Positions 26,001-34,345 of a stretch of 64,000 nucleotides of DNA are shown piece by piece (position 1 is the first letter of the stretch; every line of letters starts with the position of its first letter). The stretch covers positions 4,092,001-4,156,000 of the forward strand of contig NZ_CP134500.1 of assembly GCF_031760065.1 (NCBI RefSeq), in the 5' to 3' direction. Source of the DNA: Streptomyces durocortorensis. Lineage in GTDB: Bacteria > Actinomycetota > Actinomycetes > Streptomycetales > Streptomycetaceae. The notes under the pieces are model-generated. The model had not been told where the DNA came from. It was given only the letters and a program-made list of their open reading frames with translations, and did not search any database. Both the position numbers and the translations under genes were made by a program.

Positions 26001-26573
26001 ATGGCGGCTGCGCAGGCGGGGAGCGAGGAGTACGCGGGGAGCGGCGGCCCGGGGCGCACGCGGTGGAGCAGGGGCCGGCTCAAGGGCGCCTCGCTCGTCC
26101 TCGTGGGGACGGTCCTGTTCGCGGCGGGGCTGTTCGTCGTGGTGACCGGCACGGGTCTCTCCGGCCTCCTCGGCATGCGGGTGGAGACGTTCGGCCGGAT
26201 CGAGTGCCACGACACCCGCGCCGAGAAGGGCCGGACCGTCTGGCACTGCTTCGGCGAGAGCCCCGCCCAGCGGCGCGCCAATGACGCGGAGCGCGAGCGG
26301 GTGGCCCGGCAGGCGCTGCGCGCCCATGTGGACGGCTCGCCGAAGCCGGCGGAGATCGGGCGCACCCGGATCACCTTCGCGGACCACGACGGCAGGACCG
26401 ACCCCGAGACGATCACCGCGACGCAGGTCTTCGACGGCGGACGGTGGTTCGCGCACTCGTCGGAGCTCGTCGGCTACGGCATGATCCCGCTGCTGCTGGG
26501 CGTCGGAACGGCGGCCTGGGGCGGCTACCGGGTGCGCGAGGCGGGCCGGTGGCGGGCCTGGAGCCGACCGTAG
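26001..26573 (+). CDS. Small membrane protein with two TM helices
   Basis: The 190-residue protein has a cytoplasmic N-terminus, a first membrane helix (LVLVGTVLFAAGLFVVVTG), an exposed loop of about 100 residues containing two Cys (RIECHDTRAEKGRTVWHCFG), and a second helix near the C-terminus (MIPLLLGVGTAAWGGYRV). The loop Cys pair could form a disulfide outside the cell. I do not recognise the family with confidence; the layout resembles DUF3592-type proteins. ATG 26001 and GTG 25995 are both possible starts after a G-rich stretch. No operon partner. Confidence 0.7.
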   Translation: MAAAQAGSEEYAGSGGPGRTRWSRGRLKGASLVLVGTVLFAAGLFVVVTGTGLSGLLGMRVETFGRIECHDTRAEKGRTVWHCFGESPAQRRANDAERERVARQALRAHVDGSPKPAEIGRTRITFADHDGRTDPETITATQVFDGGRWFAHSSELVGYGMIPLLLGVGTAAWGGYRVREAGRWRAWSRP

Positions 26574-26649
26574 GCGCGCTGAGGCCCACCGTAGGTGCCC
26601 TTTGAAGCCCACCTGAGGCGCGCTGAGCCCACGGGAGGTGCGCCTGAGG
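26568..26649 (+). repeat. Four imperfect 20-23 bp direct repeats
   Basis: Units beginning ACCGTAGGCGCGCTGAGGCC, ACCGTAGGTGCC, ACCTGAGGCGCGCTGAG and ACGGGAGGTGCGCCTGAGG follow each other from the stop of the membrane protein onward. They are probably slippage products. Confidence 0.5.
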
Positions 26650-27059
26650 AGGCGGCGCGGCTGTTCGGCATGGCCGAATGCTTACTTGTAGCGCCCAACG
26701 CCGTACGACAACACGGGCGGGCCCGGTTCCGTCGATCCCGGTGGCTCGCGGGTCGTCCATGGTGCGGTCGGGGGCGGGGCCTGTGGACGGCGCGGCCCCG
26801 GCTGGTTCTTCCGACGCACCCGGCGCTGCCCGCTCTCCGGGCAGCTCACTGCCCGATGCGGCCCCCGCGTACAGCCATTGGTCCAGTCCACTCGGCCGGC
26901 AGGGGGCCGTCGATGTGCGACTGCACATGCCGACCGGTCGGTGCCCCGTGCCGTGGTGGGGCGTCCGGGGCCAGGTCTTCGCCGCTCGCGCTATCCAGCC
27001 AACTTCGTGCCGTAAGTCGGAATCATGCGTACCGGTTCGGCAGCGGGACATGATGGCTC
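26650..27059. other. Intergenic stretch before the lasso cluster, no gene seen
   Basis: I find no open frame here with convincing codon bias or family resemblance on either strand. One minus-strand frame ends in LSYGVGRYK but has no recognisable domain. This 410-base stretch marks the junction between core-like genes and the lasso cluster and may be remnant sequence. Confidence 0.4.
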
Positions 27060-27082
27060 TGGTGTTCACGTGGTGAACACCA
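27060..27082. promoter_or_regulatory. Perfect dyad upstream of the lasso precursor
   Basis: TGGTGTTCAC-GTG-GTGAACACCA is a perfect 10-bp inverted repeat with a 3-base centre, 75 bases before the precursor ATG. It could be an operator or overlap the promoter. Confidence 0.55.
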
Positions 27083-27100
27083 GTCGCATGAACAACTTCA

Positions 27101-27127
27101 GTTATGCGGACCCAAGTTGGGCATAAC
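27101..27127 (+). promoter_or_regulatory. Leader hairpin of the lasso operon
   Basis: GTTATGC (27101-27107) pairs with GCATAAC (27121-27127), and inside it CCAA pairs with TTGG, giving a compact stem-loop 30 bases before the precursor start. It may act as an operator or stabilise the abundant precursor mRNA. Confidence 0.45.
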
Positions 27128-27157
27128 GGTCGTCAATCACGCAGAAGGGAAGGTCTC

Positions 27158-27280
27158 ATGAAGCAGCAGAAGAAGGCTTACGTGAAGCCGTCGATGTTCA
27201 AGCAGGGCGACTTCTCGAAGAAGACCGCCGGCTACTTCGTCGGCTCGTACAAGGAGTACTGGACCCGGCGCATCGTCTGA
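27158..27280 (+). CDS. Lasso peptide precursor, KEYW-type core
   Basis: The 40-residue peptide has a 24-residue leader with the RRE recognition pattern YxxPxMxxxGxFxxxT (YVKPSMFKQGDFSKKT) and a penultimate Thr. The predicted core is GYFVGSYKEYWTRRIV. Gly1 and Glu9 are placed to form a nine-residue macrolactam ring, leaving a seven-residue tail YWTRRIV with bulky Tyr/Trp/Arg plugs. The KEYW tetrapeptide resembles the keywimysin group known from Streptomyces. ATG 27158 follows GAAGGGAAGG. It is the first gene of a complete biosynthetic operon. Target and activity of the mature peptide cannot be read from the sequence. Confidence 0.93.
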   Translation: MKQQKKAYVKPSMFKQGDFSKKTAGYFVGSYKEYWTRRIV

Positions 27281-27330
27281 TCCGCCGGTCCCCTACCCCC
27301 GCACTGTGTGAGAACTTCCGGAAGGTGAAG

Positions 27331-29304
27331 ATGCCCGGCCAGCTGCGTGACTACTTCGTCGTCCTGCCGGACAGCGTGGCGGGAGCGGCGGCGGCCGGGC
27401 GGCTTCCCGCACCGGGAGTGACCGGAGCGGCCCCGCCGGTGGGCGACGCCCTGACCGTCGCCCACCCCTCGGGCCGGCCCTGGGTCGTCGCCCGCCCGCT
27501 GGTCCGCAAGCTCAGCCACCTCGCCCGGGGCGGGGACGCCCTCGTCCTCATCGGCCCGGACCGCGTCCCCGACGCCGTGCTCGCCGGGCTCCTGGACGGC
27601 GCCCGGAGCCGGACAGCCCTGGAGGCCCGCCTCACCCGGCTGCCCGGCCTCTACCACGTGGTCGCCCGGCTCTCCGGGGAGACCTGGGTCCGGGGAACCG
27701 CCACCGGACTGCGCCGGATCTACCACGCCCGGCACCCGGACGCCGGAACCATCGCGTCCGACCGCCCCGCCGTCCTGGCCCGCCTGATCGACGCGCCCCT
27801 GGACGACGGCGCGCTCGCGCTGCGGCTGCTGGACTTCGTGCCGCACCCCCTGAGCCGGCGCGTCGTGTGGCGGGGCGTCCACGAGACCGGTGCCGGGTAC
27901 GGCCTGGCCCTGCCCGTCGCAGCACCGGGCACGGCCGCCGTCCCCGGCCCCGCGGAGCACCGCTGGTGGGAGCCGCCGCCGGGCGAACTCTCCCTGGCGG
28001 AGGGGGCCCGAAGACTCGGTGACGCGGTCGCCGCCTCCGTACGGGCCCATGTCGGCGGCCTGGACCGGATCAGCTGCGAGCTCTCCGGCGGCATGGACTC
28101 CACGGCCCTCACCTTCGTCGCCCGGGAGACCGGCCCGGCGAGCCTGTCCCTGCTGACGGTGGCCGCCCGGGACCGCTACAGCGAGGACGAGACTTGGGCG
28201 CGGAGGGCGGTGGAGGCGGCGCGGGGAGCCGAGGCGGCGCAGAAGGGCGTGGCGGGACGGGGAGCCGAGGCGGCGCGGCGAACAGCGGATGCCTCCGCCC
28301 TGGACCACCACCTCATCCCCGCCGACGACGCCCCCTACTTCTACGCCGACCTCGCCGCCACCTCCGCCGAGCTCAACGACGAACCGCTCCCCGTCGCCCC
28401 CGGCCGGGCCCGCGCGCACCTGCTCCTGAGCCGCGCCCGCGCCACCGGCTCCCGCTACCACCTCACCGGCTACGGCGGCGACGAACTCTTCCTCGGCCTG
28501 CCCCACGCCTACCAGGACCTCTTCCACGGCAACCCCCTCACCGCCTGGAACCACCTCAGCGGCCTGCGCCACCAGCTCGGCTGGCCCCTCCTGCCCACGC
28601 TGAAGGCCCTGTTGGGCCGCTCCACGTTCCCCCGCTGGATCGCGGGCGCGGTCAGCGACGAAACCCAGCCCGTAGCCAGGACCCCGCTGCTCTCCTGGGG
28701 CGTACGGCAGTCCCTGCGCCCGTGGTTCACGGACCACGGATGCGCCCTGATCACGGAGGAGTTCCGGGCCGCCGCCGAGCACGCCGAGCCGATCGACCCG
28801 TGGCGCGGGCGGCATGTGGACATCGACGCCGTACGGATGGGGGCCCGGCACTTCCAGGCGATGGAGGACGTCGGCATGACGATCGGGCTGCCGGTCGCCG
28901 CGCCCTTCTACGACGACCGGGTCCTGGAGGCGACCCTCGCCGTCCGGCTGCCGGAGCGGATCAGCCCCTGGCGCTACAAGCCGCTCCTCGCCGAGGCGAT
29001 GCGCGGGGTGGTGCCGGATGCGCTGCTGGCCCGGACGACGAAGGACCACATGTCCTCCGACGAACACCAGGGCCTGAGTGAACACGGGCCGGAACTCGCG
29101 GAGTTGTGGGCGGACTCCCGGCTCGCCGCGCATGGCCTGGTCGACTCCCGCCGTCTGCTCCGGCTCGCCGCCGAGCCCTTCTCGCCGGTCCTGGTCGAGC
29201 ACTCCATCAGCCCGACCGTGGCCGGGGAGACCTGGCTGCGCACGGCGCAGAACGCCTGGCCCGCACTCCGTTCCACCACCCCCTCCAGCGAGGCGACCCT
29301 GTGA
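27331..29304 (+). CDS. Lasso cyclase (asparagine-synthetase-like, C protein)
   Basis: The 657-residue protein has an N-terminal region replacing the glutaminase domain (about 1-230) and a C-terminal ATP-pyrophosphatase domain with the loop SGGMDST at 252-258. It also has GYGGDELF and APFYDDRVLEATLAVRLPER, LARTTKDHMSSDEHQG later. It should adenylate the Glu9 side chain and close the ring onto the Gly1 amine. Oddity: residues about 295-320 carry an in-frame duplication (GAEAAQKG...GAEAARR; 19-base repeats at 28222-28240 and 28258-28276) in a low-complexity insert. ATG 27331 follows GGAAGG. The stop overlaps the next gene's GTG. Confidence 0.93.
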   Translation: MPGQLRDYFVVLPDSVAGAAAAGRLPAPGVTGAAPPVGDALTVAHPSGRPWVVARPLVRKLSHLARGGDALVLIGPDRVPDAVLAGLLDGARSRTALEARLTRLPGLYHVVARLSGETWVRGTATGLRRIYHARHPDAGTIASDRPAVLARLIDAPLDDGALALRLLDFVPHPLSRRVVWRGVHETGAGYGLALPVAAPGTAAVPGPAEHRWWEPPPGELSLAEGARRLGDAVAASVRAHVGGLDRISCELSGGMDSTALTFVARETGPASLSLLTVAARDRYSEDETWARRAVEAARGAEAAQKGVAGRGAEAARRTADASALDHHLIPADDAPYFYADLAATSAELNDEPLPVAPGRARAHLLLSRARATGSRYHLTGYGGDELFLGLPHAYQDLFHGNPLTAWNHLSGLRHQLGWPLLPTLKALLGRSTFPRWIAGAVSDETQPVARTPLLSWGVRQSLRPWFTDHGCALITEEFRAAAEHAEPIDPWRGRHVDIDAVRMGARHFQAMEDVGMTIGLPVAAPFYDDRVLEATLAVRLPERISPWRYKPLLAEAMRGVVPDALLARTTKDHMSSDEHQGLSEHGPELAELWADSRLAAHGLVDSRRLLRLAAEPFSPVLVEHSISPTVAGETWLRTAQNAWPALRSTTPSSEATL

Positions 29305-29552
29305 AGCTCAGAAAAGGCATAGCCGTCACGACGACCGAGTACGGCGGCGTCCTCCTTGACGAGAAGGACGGCAGCTACTGGCAGTTGAACGACACCAGCG
29401 TCATCGTCGTCGAGACCCTGGCGGCGGGACACGCCCCCGAGGCCGCCGTCGAACGGATCGTCGCCGAGTTCGATGTCGAGCGCGCCGAGGCGGAGTCGGA
29501 CGTGGCGGAGCTGACCCGGCAGCTCGTCGACGCGAAGATCCTGCGCCCGTGA
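29301..29552 (+). CDS. RRE (PqqD-like) leader-recognition protein, B1
   Basis: The 83-residue PqqD-fold protein reads MKLRKGIAVTTTEYGGVLLD, GSYWQLNDTSVIVVETL and later VAELTRQLVDAKILRP. It should bind the precursor leader through the YxxP...G.F...T motif and deliver it to the protease. GTG 29301 overlaps the cyclase stop by 4 bases and its own stop overlaps the B2 start, typical of translational coupling in split-B lasso operons. Confidence 0.93.
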   Translation: MKLRKGIAVTTTEYGGVLLDEKDGSYWQLNDTSVIVVETLAAGHAPEAAVERIVAEFDVERAEAESDVAELTRQLVDAKILRP

Positions 29553-30028
29553 CCACCGAGATGACCATGCCCCGCCGGGGCGCGGCAGCGGGCGGCCCGC
29601 GCCTGCGCGCGGCGATCGCCGCCGCGTTCGTCCTGGCCCGGTTCAAGCCCGGCCGCCTGCGCCGGGTGCTGACCCGGTGCAGCAGGGGCGCGCGCCCGGC
29701 CTCGTATGCGGAGACGCTGGAGGTGTACGAGGCGGTCGTCGCCACCAGTCGCCGCTGCGCGGGCCGTTACGGCTGTCTGCCGCGCTCGGTCGCCATCGCC
29801 CTGGCGTGCAGGATGTCCGGCTTCTGGCCCGACTGGTGCGCGGGGGTCCGGACGGCACCGCCGTTCTCACCGCATGCTTGGGTGCAGGCGGGGGGCCGTA
29901 CGGTCGGGGAGCAGGCAGAACCGGCGGATCTGCGTCCCTTGATGGTGGTGACGACGGTACGCGAGGGGGTTCCGGGTGAGCGCGGTGGCGGGGGCGACGG
30001 GAGCGACGGGAGCGGGCGGGCTGCCTGA
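29549..30028 (+). CDS. Lasso leader peptidase (transglutaminase-like, B2)
   Basis: The 159-residue protein carries the Cys-His pair of the lasso B-type cysteine protease: Cys in RYGCLPRSVAIALACRMSG and His in FSPHAWVQAGG. This domain removes the leader after the Thr-Ala junction of the precursor. The C-terminal 20 residues are low complexity (GGGGDGSDGSGRAA) and overlap the start of the transporter gene by 53 bases in another frame, longer than usual. GTG 29549 overlaps the B1 stop. Confidence 0.9.
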   Translation: MTTEMTMPRRGAAAGGPRLRAAIAAAFVLARFKPGRLRRVLTRCSRGARPASYAETLEVYEAVVATSRRCAGRYGCLPRSVAIALACRMSGFWPDWCAGVRTAPPFSPHAWVQAGGRTVGEQAEPADLRPLMVVTTVREGVPGERGGGGDGSDGSGRAA

Positions 30029-31940
30029 GCGCGCGGCGGAACCTGCGACGAAACGTCCCCCCGAGGAGGCCTCTGGGGCAGAGGAGGCCCCTGGGGTGGA
30101 GAGGGACCCTGCGGCCGAGAAGGCCTCCGGCACCGAGAAGGCCTCCGGCACCGAGAAGGCCCCCGGCACCGAGAAGGCCCCCGGCACCGAGAAGGCCCCC
30201 GGGGCCGTGCCGGGCCGCTCCCCCCTCCGCCTCCTCCTCGCCCGGGCGCGCCCCCACCGGGGCGTCCTGCTGGGGGCGGGGCTGCTGTCGCTCGCCGGGT
30301 CCGGGGCGGGGCTCGCGATGCCGCTGATGGCGAAGCACGCGGTGGACACGTTCGCCGACGGCCGCTCGCCCGCCGGGCCGCTCGTCCTGCTGACCGCACT
30401 CGTCCTCGCCGGGGCCTACCTTTCCGCGTACGGGAGCTATCTCATGGCCCGTACGGGGGAGGGCGTCGTGCTCCAGGCGCGCGGCCGACTCGTGGGCCGG
30501 ATCATGCGGTTGAAGGTCCCGGCGGTGGACCGGCTGACTCCCGGGGACCTCCAGGCGCGGGTCACGAGCGACACGACGCTGCTGAGCACGGTGCTGTCCA
30601 GCGGTCTCGTCGAGTCGTTCAACAGCGTTCTGATGCTGCTGGGCACGGTCGCGCTGATGGCGTACATGGACCTGGCGCTGCTCGGCGTGACCCTCGTCGT
30701 GATCGTCGCCATCGGGGCCGTAACAGCCTTGCTGATGCCGCGCATCCAGCGGGCGCAGCTCCGCGCGCAGGAGTCCGTGGGCGCGATGGGCGCGGCCCTG
30801 GACCGGGTGCTCCAGGCGTTCCGTACGGTCAAGGCGAGCGGGGCGGAGGAGCGGGAGACGGCGGCGGTCGCGGAGGCGGCGCGGCACGCGTACGACCAGG
30901 GGGTGTCGGTCGCGAAGTGGTCCTCGGTCTCCGATGTCACGATGACGATGTCGATCCAGCTGGCGTTCCTGGCGGTGCTGGGCGTCGGCGGCGCGCGGGT
31001 CGCGTCGGGCTCGCTGGAGATCTCGTCGCTGATCGCGTTCCTGCTCTACCTCTTCTACCTGATGGGCCCGATCGGGGGCCTGGTCGAGGGCTGGACGGGC
31101 TTGCAGAGCGGCCTCGCCGCCGTACGGAGGATCGACGAGGTGGAGTCGCTGCCGGGCGAACCGACCACGGGCTCCGGGGGCGTACCGGGGGAGGGCACCC
31201 CGCTGGGCGTCACCTTCCAGGACGTGACCTTCGGGTACGGGGACGAGCGCGCCCCGGCCCACAAGGGCGTCACGTTCGACGTGCCGACGGGCGGTCTGGT
31301 GGCGCTGGTGGGACCGTCGGGGGCGGGCAAGTCGACGGTGTTCAGCCTGCTGGAGCGGTTCTACGACCACGACGGCGGCACGATCACCGTGGACGGCCGG
31401 GACATCCGCGACTGGCCGCTGGCGGAGCTGCGAGCCTCCCTCGCGTACGTGGAACAGGACGCGCCCGTCCTGGCCGGGACGCTGCGGGAGAACCTGCTCT
31501 TCGCCGCCCCGGACGCGCGGGAGGAGGCGCTGGCCGAGGCCGTGACCCGTACCCGGCTGGACACCCTGGTCGCCCGGCTGCCCGACGGCCTGGACACGGC
31601 CGTGGGCCACCGGGGCGTCACCCTCTCCGGCGGCGAACGCCAGCGCATCGCCATCGCCCGCGCCCTGCTGCGCCGCCCGCGCCTGCTGTTGCTGGACGAG
31701 GTCACCTCGCAGCTGGACGCGGTCAACGAGCAGGCGCTGCGCGATGTCATCCTCGAACTGGCCGCACAGAGCACGGTGCTGGTCATCGCCCACCGCCTGT
31801 CGACCGTCCGCCACGCGGACCGCATCGTGGTCCTGGAGGAGGGCCGGGTCCGCACGGCGGGCACGCATGAGGAGCTGATCGCCTCGGACGACCTCTACCG
31901 CGAGCTGGCGACGACGCAGCTGGCGGCGGAGGTGCGCTGA
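29976..31940 (+). CDS. Lasso peptide ABC exporter (D protein)
   Basis: The 654-residue half-transporter has a six-helix membrane domain (about 85-370) and an ATPase domain with Walker A GPSGAGKST (446-454), signature LSGGERQR (550-557), Walker B LLLLDEVTSQLDA and switch IAHRLS. It should export the mature lasso peptide and give self-immunity. The first 75 residues are an unusual charged leader including five hexapeptide repeats (EKASGT, EKAPGT). GTG 29976 lies inside the B2 gene; a later start after the repeats would also leave an intact transporter, so translation of the repeat region is uncertain. Confidence 0.9.
   Translation: MSAVAGATGATGAGGLPERAAEPATKRPPEEASGAEEAPGVERDPAAEKASGTEKASGTEKAPGTEKAPGTEKAPGAVPGRSPLRLLLARARPHRGVLLGAGLLSLAGSGAGLAMPLMAKHAVDTFADGRSPAGPLVLLTALVLAGAYLSAYGSYLMARTGEGVVLQARGRLVGRIMRLKVPAVDRLTPGDLQARVTSDTTLLSTVLSSGLVESFNSVLMLLGTVALMAYMDLALLGVTLVVIVAIGAVTALLMPRIQRAQLRAQESVGAMGAALDRVLQAFRTVKASGAEERETAAVAEAARHAYDQGVSVAKWSSVSDVTMTMSIQLAFLAVLGVGGARVASGSLEISSLIAFLLYLFYLMGPIGGLVEGWTGLQSGLAAVRRIDEVESLPGEPTTGSGGVPGEGTPLGVTFQDVTFGYGDERAPAHKGVTFDVPTGGLVALVGPSGAGKSTVFSLLERFYDHDGGTITVDGRDIRDWPLAELRASLAYVEQDAPVLAGTLRENLLFAAPDAREEALAEAVTRTRLDTLVARLPDGLDTAVGHRGVTLSGGERQRIAIARALLRRPRLLLLDEVTSQLDAVNEQALRDVILELAAQSTVLVIAHRLSTVRHADRIVVLEEGRVRTAGTHEELIASDDLYRELATTQLAAEVR
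30117..30206 (+). repeat. Five 18-bp tandem repeats in the exporter gene
   Basis: Units of GAGAAGGCCTCCGGCACC or the CCC variant run head to tail in frame, encoding EKA(S/P)GT. High similarity between units indicates recent expansion. Confidence 0.85.
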
Positions 31941-31943
31941 GGG

Positions 31944-32531
31944 TCAGCGGGCGTAGTCCTTGAGTTCCTCGGTGTCCAGGGTGATGGAGACGGGGCGGGG
32001 GAGGACGGCGGCGTCACCGTAGTCGTAGGAGTGCTGCTGCCGGTAGCGGCCCTTGTCGGGTTCGCTGTGGACGAGGAGGGTCCCGGACTCGCGGTCGATC
32101 AGGAGGTAGACCGGGATGCCCGCTGCGGCGTATCCGTGAGGCTTCTCGTTCCGGTCGCGACGGTCGGTGTCGTGGTCGTGGGAGGTCACTTCCACGGTCA
32201 TCAGGACGCCCTCGGCAGGTGCCCATTCCCCTTGTCCGGCGAAGTGCCGACGAGGGGCGAGGACACCGTCCGGGCGGGCGCGGCCCTGCCGGCACGCCTC
32301 CACCATCAGTCCCTGCTCCGGATGCAGGTCGAGGTCGGGGCGATGCTGCATGCACTGACGCAGCAGCCACATGAAGATGGTTCCGTGGTCGCCGTCGGGC
32401 ACGGGCTTGACCTCTAGCTTTCCGTTGATGAGCTCAAGCGTCACGGTCTCGGGGGCCGTCCGGGCGAGCTGCTCGAACTCCTCGACGGACATCTGGGCGT
32501 GCGGTGCGTGATCGGCGGGGCTGGGGGTCAT
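31944..32531 (-). CDS. Uma2-family (DUF820) putative endonuclease
   Basis: The 195-residue protein has the Uma2 layout: MSVEEFEQLA, VTLELINGKLEVKPVPDG, ARPDGVLAP, GVLMTVEVTSHDHDTDRRDR (catalytic-like E-V-T-S), EKPHGYAAAGIPVYLLIDRE. Uma2 domains have a PD-(D/E)XK nuclease fold, are very numerous in Streptomyces and have no settled function. ATG 32531 follows GGAGGCG. It converges on the lasso exporter with 3 bases between stops and lies 56 bases downstream of a frameshifted HTH gene. Confidence 0.9.
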   Translation of the reverse strand: MTPSPADHAPHAQMSVEEFEQLARTAPETVTLELINGKLEVKPVPDGDHGTIFMWLLRQCMQHRPDLDLHPEQGLMVEACRQGRARPDGVLAPRRHFAGQGEWAPAEGVLMTVEVTSHDHDTDRRDRNEKPHGYAAAGIPVYLLIDRESGTLLVHSEPDKGRYRQQHSYDYGDAAVLPRPVSITLDTEELKDYAR

Positions 32532-32587
32532 GGCGTCGCCTCCTCCCCTCCATCGTGCCCCGTCGGATCTGCGGTCGAGCTGCACGG

Positions 32588-33407
32588 TCATCGGTATGTC
32601 CTCTCGGACCGGGGGACCAGGCCCGCCCGGACCGCGTTCATCCGCTCCCGCACGCCGGGCGGCTGCACGGCCCCGGGCGGCCCGGCAGGCGGCTTGGGGG
32701 ACGGCCCCCGGCAGGGCCGGCAGAGGCCGCCGAGCAGTGCTTCGGGCGGTCCGGGGACTTGGCACTCGCCGCATTCCAGGGTGCGCAGGACGGTCCGGGG
32801 GCCCGGCAGGATCCGCTCGGGCGGCAGCTTGTCGCGCAGACGGCGTTCGACGAGGCGGGCGGGGTGATGCACGGGTACGGGCAGTCCGTCGGTGAGGGCG
32901 TGCAGCAGCTCGGCCTCCGTCGCGCCCCGGGCGAACCACTCGCCGACCTGGGGTTCCAGGTGCAGGCAGTCGGCGGCGGACAGCGTCAGCGTCGGGGCCG
33001 TACGCCCCAGGGCGGCCAGCAGGATGAACGCCCGGGAGCGGGTGGGCCGTCGGGGTTCGTCCGGCGGGACGTCGCCCCGGATGAAGGCGCTCCACCACGC
33101 GTCCTCGCGGGCGGTACGGGAGAAGAAGGTCCGGGTGACCCAGAAACATCTGCCTGTCGGTGATCACGCACTCGCTGCCGCGCCGCAGATGCCCGGCGGC
33201 CTGGAGCCGGTTGAGGGTGGTGCCCAGGGCGCACTGCCCGTACGGGAGGTGCTTGGCCAGCGTCTTCACGGAGATGTCGGAGCCGTCGGGCAGCCGGTCG
33301 ATGTACGCGGCGACGGCGGCGTCGCGGGGGAGGAGGTGGGCGAAGTCGCCTTCGGTGCGCGGTCGTTCGCCGGGGGCGCAGCGCTTGCCGTAGCCGGGGT
33401 TGGCCAT
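32588..33407 (-). pseudogene. Frameshifted HTH-type regulator gene
   Basis: The 5' part (from ATG 33407) encodes MANPGYGKRCAPGERP, AVAAYIDRLPDGSDISVKTL and GTTLNRLQAAGHLRRGSECV, a winged-helix-like DNA-binding region. Near 33142-33150 the frame is lost. In the next frame the same protein continues as WVTRTFFSRTAREDAWWSAF, LHALTDGLPVPVHHPARLVE and a zinc-ribbon-like ECGECQVPGPP..GLCRPCR, stopping at 32588. A single extra base around ATGTTTCTGG explains the break. The family is common in Streptomyces and normally about 270 residues in one frame. Either a true pseudogene or a sequencing error. Confidence 0.65.
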
Positions 33408-33750
33408 GGGGTGCGGGGGTGAGTGCGGCGTGGTAGGGGCAGCACTAAGGTAGTTGTCAGCCACGGAGGTCTTTTCTGTGATGTGGTCTTCGTTGGTCAG
33501 ACCCCTGTTCGGTGTTCTCAGCACCGGCGGGGGTCGTCTTTTCTTGTGTCTGGTCCTTCCGCACGCTAGAGCCTGGCGACCGTGCGTCGCAAGTCGGTCA
33601 CAAACGGTCAACTTCGCTGCCAGGGTGGGTGGGTGGGAGAACTGACCCATCCACCCAATCCTTGTTAAGAGCGCTCGGATCTCACGGCTTGAGCTTCGGG
33701 CGGTCCGGTCCGCCGACCGGTGGCCTCGCGGCGTACGGCAGCATCTCCGT
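33408..33750. other. Divergent intergenic region with a stem-loop
   Basis: No gene is visible. ACCCCTGTTCGGTG (33501-33514) pairs imperfectly with CACCGGCGGGGGT (33522-33534) and is followed by CGTCTTTTCTTG, so on the plus strand it resembles a terminator although no gene precedes it on that strand. GTG 33464 offers a possible upstream start for the frameshifted HTH gene. Confidence 0.4.
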
Positions 33751-34296
33751 ATGACGAACACCAGCTTGATACCCGCAACCCTGTCGTTCCGCCGGGCGCA
33801 GGAGACCGAGAGTGACCTGACCGAGCTCGTACGCCTCCGGGATGCCGCCGCGCGCTGGCAGATCGCGCACGGGATCGAGCAGTGGAAGCCCGGCGATCTG
33901 GGTGCCGATCACTTCAGGGCGAGGCTGCGGGCGGGCGAGGTGTGGATCGCCACCCTCGGGCCGGACGGGCCGAGCGCCGGGGCCTGGGAGCTGTGGTGGG
34001 ACGACGAGCCCGCCTGGGGCGTGCAGCCGCCGGTCGCGGGCTACGTCCACCGTCTGATGACCGACCGCCGGACCGCCCCGCCCGGCGCGGGCCGCGCGCT
34101 GTTGGCCGAGGCCGAGCGCCGGATCGCCGCGTACGGGCGGGAGCTGTGCCGGCTCGACTGCCTGACGTCCAACGACCGGCTCCGCCGCTACTACGAGGAC
34201 GCGGGGTACGTGGTGGTCGGCGAGCAGGCGGGGAAGAACGGCGACGGGGGGCGGACGTACGGGGTGACGTTGTTGGAGAAGAGGTTGGGGGAGTGA
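33751..34296 (+). CDS. GNAT-family N-acetyltransferase
   Basis: The 181-residue protein has the GNAT fold: an N-terminal LVRLRDAAARWQIAHGIEQW, a central VAGYVHRLMTDRRTAPPGAG that forms the acetyl-CoA pyrophosphate loop, RALLAEAERRIAAYGRELCR, and C-terminal DRLRRYYEDAGYVVVGE. Substrate unknown; members acetylate amines on small molecules, peptides or antibiotics. ATG 33751 has no strong binding site. Single gene. Confidence 0.88.
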   Translation: MTNTSLIPATLSFRRAQETESDLTELVRLRDAAARWQIAHGIEQWKPGDLGADHFRARLRAGEVWIATLGPDGPSAGAWELWWDDEPAWGVQPPVAGYVHRLMTDRRTAPPGAGRALLAEAERRIAAYGRELCRLDCLTSNDRLRRYYEDAGYVVVGEQAGKNGDGGRTYGVTLLEKRLGE

Positions 34297-34345
34297 GGGG
34301 CGCCCGTGCCGGGGCGGCTCTCAACAGACGGCGACCGCACGGGCG

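Noticed and set aside
26413..27069. Possible minus-strand gene before the lasso cluster
   Set aside because: No recognisable domain, Pro/Arg/Ala-rich composition and no ribosome binding site; treated as non-coding.
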